Shown here: piece by piece, positions 28,117 to 34,541 of the stretch
Position numbering within the stretch: the first letter of the stretch is position 1
Layout: every line of letters begins with the position of its first letter
The notes under the pieces: generated by a model
The model's input: only the letters and a program-made list of their open reading frames with translations
What the model was told of the DNA's origin: nothing
Databases searched by the model: none
Program-made: the position numbers and the translations under genes
Assembly: GCF_014218335.1 (NCBI RefSeq)
Contig: NZ_AP023367.1
Location: forward strand, 1,179,501-1,243,500
Direction of reading: 5' to 3'
Origin: Anaerocolumna cellulosilytica
Lineage (GTDB): Bacteria > Bacillota > Clostridia > Lachnospirales > Lachnospiraceae
DNA length: 64,000 nucleotides

Positions 28117-30807
28117 ATGAAAAAAAATACATATTATAAGTGGCTTGCAGTCCTATTGTGTATCATGATAGTCTGGCCGCAGGTTTTTAAGTCAGGCATA
28201 ACTACAGTGGATGCTGCTGCCACGGGGACGGTTACAGCTACCAGTTTAAACATACGATCCGGACCTGCCACTACCTATGAAAGGGTACAGGTTAATGGGA
28301 ATTATACCTCACTAAAGAAAGGCGATAAGGTTACTATCGTAAGTGAAAAGAGCGGTTGGTACAAAATATCTTTTACCGTAAATGGTAAAAAAACCGAAGG
28401 CTATGTTATGGCTGATTATATAAAAAAAGCAAGTGTTACCCCCACTCCTACGGCTAAACCGACTGTTAAACCTACAGCGACTCCGACTGTTACTAAAAAG
28501 CCCACATCGTCCTCTACTATCAGTCAGGATGATTTTAAAGAACCGGGGACAGTAAATGCAACCAGTTTAAATGTCAGAAAGACACCCGCTACCACAGGAA
28601 CCAGACTTGGTGCATTAAAGAATAAGCAGAAGGTAACAGTATTAAATGAGGTATTTGTCGGTGGTCAGAAGTGGTATAGAATTTCATTTACCTTGAATAA
28701 AAAGGCCCAGACGGGTTACGTATTAAGTGATTACATAAAGCTAACCATATCCTCCTACATTATGGGTTATGTAAACAGCACTACCAGTATGAAGGTGCAA
28801 ACCGTTGCAGGTTCTAAATCCGCATATGTAAAGACAAAAGCTGGTAAGGTAATAAGTCTACCTAATAAACGTGCTGTAAAAATTACACAAGAAGTTACAG
28901 ATAATAAAGGCGTGAAATGGCTTGGAGTATCTTTTACAATAAGCGGAGTAAAGTATAATGGATATCTCCCGGCAAATAAAGTGCTTATTAAAAAAGTTGT
29001 GGTTACTCCGACACCAACAAAGGCTCCTACTCAAGCAGTGACCCCTAGCTTAACCCCTAGTATTACCCCAACAGCGAGTCCTGCTCCAACAGCAAGTATT
29101 ACTCCAACAGCAAGCCCTGCCCCAACAGCAACTCCACAGGTAACGCCTACAGTAACTCCGGCAGGTTATGTCAGAGAGGTAAATCAGAATACAGAAGCTA
29201 CCATTCAGTATGCATCTAAAATAAACGTGTATTCTGAAGTAGTGAATAACTCGACGATACTCATCGATACCTCATATAATCCGATTTTACTTTCCATGGA
29301 TGAGAAGGTTATTGTTAGTAAAACAATAAGGAATAACCTGGATGCATGGTATTATGTAACCTTTAAAAAAGGCGCCAATACCATAAGTGGTTATGTACAG
29401 ACGCAGTATGTAGTTTTTGGTACTGGTGGTTTTGAAGATACGACAGCGGTTTTCCCTATTGCCAGTGTAACACCTAATCCAACAGGCTCAGTAACACCAT
29501 CGCCAACAACGGTTGGAACAATGAACGATGGACAATTTGAGGCTTATTTAACCAATCAGGGGTTCCCGGAGAGTTATAAGCCTTACCTTCGAAATCTTCA
29601 TAAACAATACCCTGCTTGGATATTTGAAGCATATCAAACAGGTTTGGATTGGAATACAGTAATCGCGAAACAAAATGTTTTAGGAAAGAATTTAATTTCC
29701 AATGGAAAAAGTGTTGAATGGAAATCTCTTGATACAGGAGCCTATAGTTGGACGACTGATTCATTTATTCCTTTTGATGGTTCAACCTGGGTAACTGCTT
29801 CCAAAGAAGCATTAGAATATTACATAGATCCTAGAAATTTCCTTACAGAAAAGTCTATATTTCAATTCGAAATGCTTACCTATAAGGGACAGTATCAGAA
29901 TGGAACAGGTGTAGAAAGTATATTATATAATACTCCTTTATATAATAAATCCTTCACTTATAAAGAGGATACAGGAAAATCAACAACAATATCTTATTCC
30001 CAGTCCTTTGTTGACGCCGCCGTATATTCCGGTGTAAGCCCCTATCATCTAGCTACCAGGGTAAAGCAGGAGGTGGTTACAGGAACCTCCACCTTAAGTT
30101 CCAGTGTTAGCGGAACGGTAGCAGGTCTGGAAGGCTTATATAATTTCTATAATATTGGAGCATATCATAGTACAGCAGCAGGTGGTGCCATTGCAAATGC
30201 TCTGAAATACGCAAGGAATGGAACAACCAGTGCGGAGTTGAATACACTTTACCGAATACCATGGGACAACCCTTATGATTCTATTGTAGGTGGTGCCTAT
30301 ATTATTGGAAGCAATTACATAAAACGTGGGCAGGACACCATTTACCTGCAAAAATTTAATGTTACGCCTGTTTCAACTCATACGCATCAGTATATGGCAA
30401 ATATAGAAGCACCGAATGCAGAAGGGGCAAAAACCTACGCAGCTTATACAGGGATGACAAATGTACCGATTGTTTTTTCTATTCCGGTTTACAGCAATAT
30501 GCCGGCTGTATCAGCACCTATACCGGTGAAAAAATACAATCCGAATAACTGGCTGAAAACTTTAACAATAGACGGCTACAGTTTAACACCGACCTTTGAT
30601 TTATCCAAGGAACAGTTTTATTCCTTAATTGTAGAAAATGCAGTTAGCAGTATTAATGTGAGAGCAACAGCAGTCAGTACAAAAGCTACCGTAGCAGGTG
30701 TGGGGACAATACCATTGCAGGTAGGAAATAATGCAGTTACATTAACTGTAACAGCAGAAAATGGTGATGTTCGTCAATATCAGATAAATGTAGTAAGAGA
30801 AAATTAA
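28117..30807 (+). CDS. Secreted N-acetylglucosaminidase with bacterial SH3 repeats and cadherin-like C-terminus
   Basis: An 896-residue exported wall hydrolase. The signal peptide ends near VDAAA (about residue 35). SH3-like repeats lie at about 36-105 (TATSLNIRSGPATTYERV) and 145-210 (NATSLNVRKTPATTGTRL), and two more divergent ones at about 215-295 and 355-440. They are separated by P/T-rich linkers (for example TPSLTPSITPTASPAPT). A LytD-type glucosaminidase domain (about 480-770) includes YAAVYSGVSPYHLATRVKQE-like sequence and WDNPYDSIVGGAYIIG. The last 100 residues are a cadherin-like beta sandwich (LKTLTIDGYSLTPTFD). SH3 domains probably bind peptidoglycan stems. Likely a cell-separation or wall-turnover autolysin. 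Confidence 0.9.
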   Translation: MKKNTYYKWLAVLLCIMIVWPQVFKSGITTVDAAATGTVTATSLNIRSGPATTYERVQVNGNYTSLKKGDKVTIVSEKSGWYKISFTVNGKKTEGYVMADYIKKASVTPTPTAKPTVKPTATPTVTKKPTSSSTISQDDFKEPGTVNATSLNVRKTPATTGTRLGALKNKQKVTVLNEVFVGGQKWYRISFTLNKKAQTGYVLSDYIKLTISSYIMGYVNSTTSMKVQTVAGSKSAYVKTKAGKVISLPNKRAVKITQEVTDNKGVKWLGVSFTISGVKYNGYLPANKVLIKKVVVTPTPTKAPTQAVTPSLTPSITPTASPAPTASITPTASPAPTATPQVTPTVTPAGYVREVNQNTEATIQYASKINVYSEVVNNSTILIDTSYNPILLSMDEKVIVSKTIRNNLDAWYYVTFKKGANTISGYVQTQYVVFGTGGFEDTTAVFPIASVTPNPTGSVTPSPTTVGTMNDGQFEAYLTNQGFPESYKPYLRNLHKQYPAWIFEAYQTGLDWNTVIAKQNVLGKNLISNGKSVEWKSLDTGAYSWTTDSFIPFDGSTWVTASKEALEYYIDPRNFLTEKSIFQFEMLTYKGQYQNGTGVESILYNTPLYNKSFTYKEDTGKSTTISYSQSFVDAAVYSGVSPYHLATRVKQEVVTGTSTLSSSVSGTVAGLEGLYNFYNIGAYHSTAAGGAIANALKYARNGTTSAELNTLYRIPWDNPYDSIVGGAYIIGSNYIKRGQDTIYLQKFNVTPVSTHTHQYMANIEAPNAEGAKTYAAYTGMTNVPIVFSIPVYSNMPAVSAPIPVKKYNPNNWLKTLTIDGYSLTPTFDLSKEQFYSLIVENAVSSINVRATAVSTKATVAGVGTIPLQVGNNAVTLTVTAENGDVRQYQINVVREN

Positions 30808-30816
30808 AAAGATAGG

Positions 30817-30894
30817 ACCTGGTTAAAACAAATTTCCCGGCATATGGTATGAATATGAAAATGGGTGAGTATTACAGTTTTAATCAGGTTTTTT
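30817..30894 (+). terminator. Terminator of the glucosaminidase gene
   Basis: ACCTGGTTAAAAC and GTTTTAATCAGGT, a 13-pair stem with a long loop, then six T. TTATAT just downstream (about 30898-30904) may be the -10 of the next gene. Confidence 0.8.
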
Positions 30895-30906
30895 AAATTT
30901 TATATA

Positions 30907-30987
30907 GAAAGGAATGCCACACTTAATACTTTTTTGTGGTAGTAACACATTCGTAAGCGGATGTGTTACATTAGGGTAGATTTTATG
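30907..30987 (+). promoter_or_regulatory. Structured leader element, copy B
   Basis: GAAAGGAA (30907-30914); stem 1 TGCCACA (30915-30921) with TGTGGTA (30935-30941); one spacer base; stem 2 TAACAC-A-TTC, six-base loop, GGA-T-GTGTTA (30943-30968). ATG 30985 is 16 bases beyond. The loop bases CTTAAT (30922-30927) can pair with ATTAGG (30970-30975), which contains the SD. A -10-like TTATAT lies just before the element, so it probably begins at or near the transcript 5' end. Confidence 0.72.
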
Positions 30988-32250
30988 AGGATGAATTTAA
31001 AAAAATACAAAAGCTATGCAGCAGCTATTTTATGTATGATTATGGTGTTAATACCGGTTATGGGCAGCCAGGCAGCCAGTGTGACTATAACACTTACCAC
31101 AAAGAATGAAAGACTTAAAGTAGGGGAAGAAATTATTGTAAATCTAAAGTTGTCCTCACAGGAAAAAGTGGGAGACTTTCAGGGCTATGTAACATATAAT
31201 GCTGATATACTAGAATTTGTCAGCGAATTAGATTTTATAGCCGGCGGAGAAGGACTTGTCAAAATAACAGATACGAATGTAGCAGTTGGAGATTCCAGCC
31301 GAAAATATACATTAAAGTTCATTGCTAAAAAACTTGGAACAAGTGAAATTGCATTAAAAGATTTAACTGATATTTTTGAATTTGAATCCGGTGAGACTAT
31401 GTCAGTATCCAGTAACCAACTCACCATTCAAGTAGAAGCAAAAGAAGCTGCATCAAACAATGCGGCGGTTAAAAGTTTAAAAATAAATCCCGGAAAACTC
31501 GAACCGGAATTTAACAAAGATGAATACAACTATACAACGAAAGTAGATAATAATACAAAGCAGTTAATTGTCAGTGCGGAAACGGAAGATGAAAAAGCAA
31601 CTGTTTCAATAACTGGTAATGAAGCATTAAAAGAAGGTAATAATACGATTAAAATCGTTGTTAAATCGGAAGCCGGAAATGAAAAAGTTTATACAATAAC
31701 TGCTTATCGGGAGGAAGATTTTAAGGAAAATGGGGAGAATACAAAAGAAGAAACTCAAGAAACTGAAGAAGAAAGTAATGATACAAAATCTATTAATGAA
31801 ATGACAGCTTCAATAGATAGTCTAAAAGTATATGCAGACGATAAGGAAACCTATATTCAGAATGGTTTTCGCTACCATATCATAGAGGTTGCGGAGGATG
31901 TCACAATACCAGATGGCTATGAAAGGACTACTTTGCAATTGAATGGCATTGCAGTAACTGTGTACACTCTGAAAAATAATTTAGAAAGTGATTTCCTTCT
32001 AATATATGCAGAAAATATAGAGGGTGAAAAAGGTTTCTACCAATATGACCGAAAGGAAGAGACGATACAGAGGTTTATAAAGAGCAAGAGTAATAATACA
32101 GTGGTTATGGATAGTGATTTGATAAAATCAGAAGAATATAAGTCAAGAATTACTACTATGGGAATTGTAACAGCAATCCTTGGGGCTGGCTGTATGATAC
32201 TGTCAGTAGCACTCTTAAGGGTATATTTAGGGAAAAAAGACAAACAGTAA
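30985..32250 (+). CDS. Cohesin-like and cadherin-like membrane-anchored surface protein
   Basis: About 421 residues. A signal sequence (SYAAAILCMIMVLIPVMGSQAAS) precedes a cohesin-like beta sandwich at about 30-145 (LKVGEEIIVNLKLSS, GDFQGYVTYNADILEFVS). A cadherin-like domain at about 160-240 (LKINPGKLEPEFNKDEYNYTTKV) matches the fold at the end of the preceding glucosaminidase. Then come an acidic linker, a further domain, and a C-terminal helix (GIVTAILGAGCMILSVALL) ending in KKDKQ. One cohesin-like unit without other cellulosomal parts suggests an adhesion or scaffold role. I use ATG 30985; ATG 30991 is possible. Confidence 0.8.
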   Translation: MRMNLKKYKSYAAAILCMIMVLIPVMGSQAASVTITLTTKNERLKVGEEIIVNLKLSSQEKVGDFQGYVTYNADILEFVSELDFIAGGEGLVKITDTNVAVGDSSRKYTLKFIAKKLGTSEIALKDLTDIFEFESGETMSVSSNQLTIQVEAKEAASNNAAVKSLKINPGKLEPEFNKDEYNYTTKVDNNTKQLIVSAETEDEKATVSITGNEALKEGNNTIKIVVKSEAGNEKVYTITAYREEDFKENGENTKEETQETEEESNDTKSINEMTASIDSLKVYADDKETYIQNGFRYHIIEVAEDVTIPDGYERTTLQLNGIAVTVYTLKNNLESDFLLIYAENIEGEKGFYQYDRKEETIQRFIKSKSNNTVVMDSDLIKSEEYKSRITTMGIVTAILGAGCMILSVALLRVYLGKKDKQ

Positions 32251-32257
32251 GAAGGAC

Positions 32258-32296
32258 TTGACACATGATAAAAACTGTTATAGTATATATATAACA
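32258..32296 (+). promoter_or_regulatory. Promoter and palindrome upstream of gntR-mcsA-mcsB
   Basis: TTGACA (32258-32263), 17-base spacer, TAGTAT (32281-32286). TGTTATA (32276-32282) and TATAACA (32290-32296) form an inverted repeat over the -10, a likely site for the GntR product. No CtsR heptamer (GGTCAAA) is present here. Confidence 0.7.
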
Positions 32297-32327
32297 AATA
32301 TAACGAACAATTTAGGAGGTGGATGAT

Positions 32328-32711
32328 TTGATTGTAACTATCGATTTTAATAGTGATGAAGCTTTCTATATTCAGCTATGCAACCAGATTATATTTGGAA
32401 TTGCAAATGCGGAATTCAGGGAAGGCGACAATCTTCCTTCTGTTCGGGAATTAGCTGATAATATTGGAATTAACATGCACACAGTAAATAAGGCATATAC
32501 TATCTTAAAGCAGGAAGGTTACGTAAAATTAGACCGTAGAAAGGGTGCGGTAATTGCCATAAATGCTGATAAATATAAAGCCATGGAAACCTTAATGAAT
32601 GAAATGAGAGTAGTATTGGCGAAGGCTGTTTGCAAAAATATAAGTTGTGAGGAAGTTCATGATATTGTAGATGCAATATTCCGTGACTTCTGTACAATGG
32701 AGGATAAATAG
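32328..32711 (+). CDS. GntR-family (YtrA-type) transcriptional regulator
   Basis: About 127 residues: an N-terminal winged helix (YIQLCNQIIFGIANAEFREGDNLPS, VRELADNIGINMHTVNKAYTIL) and a short C-terminal tail of about 50 residues, as in YtrA-like GntR regulators. TTG 32328 is eight bases after AGGAGG; GTG 32319 would overlap that SD. It occupies the slot of ctsR at the head of an mcsA-mcsB-clpC cluster. The palindrome over its own -10 suggests autoregulation; whether it controls heat-shock genes is inference. Confidence 0.9.
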   Translation: MIVTIDFNSDEAFYIQLCNQIIFGIANAEFREGDNLPSVRELADNIGINMHTVNKAYTILKQEGYVKLDRRKGAVIAINADKYKAMETLMNEMRVVLAKAVCKNISCEEVHDIVDAIFRDFCTMEDK

Positions 32712-32746
32712 TAACCGTTGTTATCTTAAACTAGGAGGTAGTTACT

Positions 32747-33292
32747 ATGTTATGTGATAAATGCAAAAAAAACGAAGCTAAGATATACTACACAGAAATA
32801 ATCAATGGGGAAAAGAAGGAACAGCATTTATGCGAAGACTGTGCCATGGAGTATTCTTCCTTTCAAATGGGGACACCGTTTATGAATCAGGAAATAACTC
32901 TAGGCAATTTATTGTCCACAATTCTTGGTAATTATTATAAAGAAAACAGTCATAGTGGAGAACATGCAGAAAAAGAACTCCATTGTAAAGGGTGCGGCAT
33001 GACCTATTCAGAATTTTTAAAAGAGGGCAGATTTGGTTGTGTTAAGTGTTACGATACTTTTAAGAAGGTGCTTGAAAAGAGCATAAAAAGTATTCAGGGC
33101 TCTGATACCCATACCGGTAAGAAACCAAAAGGGTTTGAAACTAAGACAGAAAAACTTGTGAAGGAACTTCCGGAATTAGATAAATTGGCAATAAAATTAC
33201 AGGATGCCATTGAAAAAGAAGAATTTGAAGAAGCGGTTAAGATTAGAGATAGGATACGTGAATTAAAAAAGGAGGAGATGAACAATGCTTAA
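32747..33292 (+). CDS. mcsA: McsA, activator of the McsB arginine kinase (zinc-finger/UVR protein)
   Basis: A 181-residue protein. It opens with MLCDKCKKNEA and LCEDCA, a first zinc-binding CxxC pair; CKGCGMTYSEF and FGCVKCYDTF form a second. The C-terminus is a UVR motif (LQDAIEKEEFEEAVKIRDRIRELK). In Bacillus McsA activates McsB and modulates the ClpC system. It overlaps mcsB by eight bases. Confidence 0.95.
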   Translation: MLCDKCKKNEAKIYYTEIINGEKKEQHLCEDCAMEYSSFQMGTPFMNQEITLGNLLSTILGNYYKENSHSGEHAEKELHCKGCGMTYSEFLKEGRFGCVKCYDTFKKVLEKSIKSIQGSDTHTGKKPKGFETKTEKLVKELPELDKLAIKLQDAIEKEEFEEAVKIRDRIRELKKEEMNNA

Positions 33293-34319
33293 GTGGTATA
33301 AAGAAGCAGGAAACAACAGCGATGTTATTATCTCCAGCCGTGTGAGGCTAGCAAGAAATCTAAAGGCATATCCCTTCTCAGCCAAGCTTTCTGAGAATCA
33401 GGCAAAGGAAATGGTAACGAAAGTAAAAGATGCTGGCTTACATCTTCAGGAAAAGGAAGAAAAGAAATATTATAGCTGTAATGTGGATATGCTTTCAGAT
33501 ACTGAAAAAACCGCAATGATGGAGCGTCATATAATCAGCCCGTTATTGATTGCCAAAGAACAAAGTACCGGTCTTATCTTGTCCGAAGATGAAAAAATAA
33601 GTATTATGATTAATGAAGAGGATCATATACGGATTCAATCTATAGTAGGCGGCATGAATATGACAGAAGCTTTTTATCTAGCTAATACGGCAGATGACAT
33701 TACCAGCGAATTATTTGATTATGCGTTTCATGAAAAATACGGCTATCTTACATCCTGTCCTACTAATTTAGGTACGGGTTTAAGGGCCTCTTATATGATG
33801 TTTTTGCCGGCACTGACAGTAGCGGGAAAAGTAATTAAACTTGCAGAAGAGCTTGGTCAATATGGAATTGCACTAAGAGGAACCTATGGAGAGGCATCTA
33901 AAAGTCTTGGAAGCCTGTATCAAATATCTAACCAAAAAACCCTCGGCAGTACGGAAAAGGAGATTATGGATAGTTTAAACCGTATAGTTGAACAGGTTAT
34001 GAAGCAGGAGCGCAGGCAAAGAGAGTATATCCTTACGAACGGTTATGATGAATTTGAAGATAAAGTATACCGCTCTTATGGTGTATTAAAGTATGCGAAA
34101 CAATTGTCTTCCGGTGATGCCATGACTCTGTTGGCACAACTAAAACTGGGAGCAGACTTAGCACTTTTAAAGTTCAAGGATAATTACAATATTCATGAGC
34201 TGATGATGGAGATTCAACCAGCGAACTTACAATGCCAGCTTGATAAAAACATCGGAAGCGTTCAAAGAGATAAATATAGAGCTGACTATATTCGCAAAAA
34301 ATTACCGGATATTCAATAA
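33285..34319 (+). CDS. mcsB: Protein-arginine kinase McsB
   Basis: A 344-residue ATP:guanido phosphotransferase fold: SSRVRLARNLKAYPF near the N-terminus (nucleotide-binding arginines) and CPTNLGTGLRASYMMFLPAL with the catalytic-loop Cys. It phosphorylates arginines on misfolded proteins or repressors, tagging them for ClpC-ClpP. It starts inside mcsA. Confidence 0.97.
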   Translation: MLKWYKEAGNNSDVIISSRVRLARNLKAYPFSAKLSENQAKEMVTKVKDAGLHLQEKEEKKYYSCNVDMLSDTEKTAMMERHIISPLLIAKEQSTGLILSEDEKISIMINEEDHIRIQSIVGGMNMTEAFYLANTADDITSELFDYAFHEKYGYLTSCPTNLGTGLRASYMMFLPALTVAGKVIKLAEELGQYGIALRGTYGEASKSLGSLYQISNQKTLGSTEKEIMDSLNRIVEQVMKQERRQREYILTNGYDEFEDKVYRSYGVLKYAKQLSSGDAMTLLAQLKLGADLALLKFKDNYNIHELMMEIQPANLQCQLDKNIGSVQRDKYRADYIRKKLPDIQ

Positions 34320-34451
34320 TAATTAGATAAATAGAATTAAAAGCCCAGGTGTATGCTTTCATTATCTGAATAGAATATTAATTTCTATTTGAGCTATATT
34401 GCAGTAAATGTGCATGCAAGGTGATTTAGTGTGAAGGAAAATTATATAAAA

Positions 34452-34541
34452 GAAAGGAATGCCACATTGTGCTTCTTTCACACCTTTATTTGTGGCAGTA
34501 ACACATCTAATAACAGACGTGTTATAAGGGGTAGATATATG
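34452..34541 (+). promoter_or_regulatory. Structured leader element, copy C, directly before clpC
   Basis: GAAAGGAA (34452-34459); stem 1 TGCCACA (34460-34466) with TGTGGCA (34491-34497); one spacer base; stem 2 TAACAC-a-TCT, six-base loop, AGA-c-GTGTTA (34499-34524). ATG 34539 is 14 bases beyond. CCTTTAT in loop 1 (34483-34489) can form seven pairs with ATAAGGG (34524-34530), the SD. TATATAAA before the box may be a -10. The first 130 bases of the mcsB-clpC gap hold nothing else recognisable. Confidence 0.72.

Noticed and set aside
29010-29160. Tandem short repeats (PTASPAPTASITPTASPAPT-type coding) that might look like a CRISPR or satellite
   Set aside because: They are in frame within the glucosaminidase gene and encode a P/T-rich linker; units are short, imperfect and without spacers.
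30913-30979. Small frame starting at ATG in the GAAAGGAATGCC box of element B (about 21 codons)
   Set aside because: The ATG has no spacing from the purine box, and the corresponding frame is not kept in copies A and C, while the stem structure is.
32251-32330. CtsR operator before the mcsAB cluster
   Set aside because: No direct GGTCAAA heptamers; the palindrome found is of a different sequence.
34431-34538. Longer ClpC start upstream of 34539
   Set aside because: The extra 36 residues are encoded by the structured leader, have no SD and no homology to ClpC N-domains.
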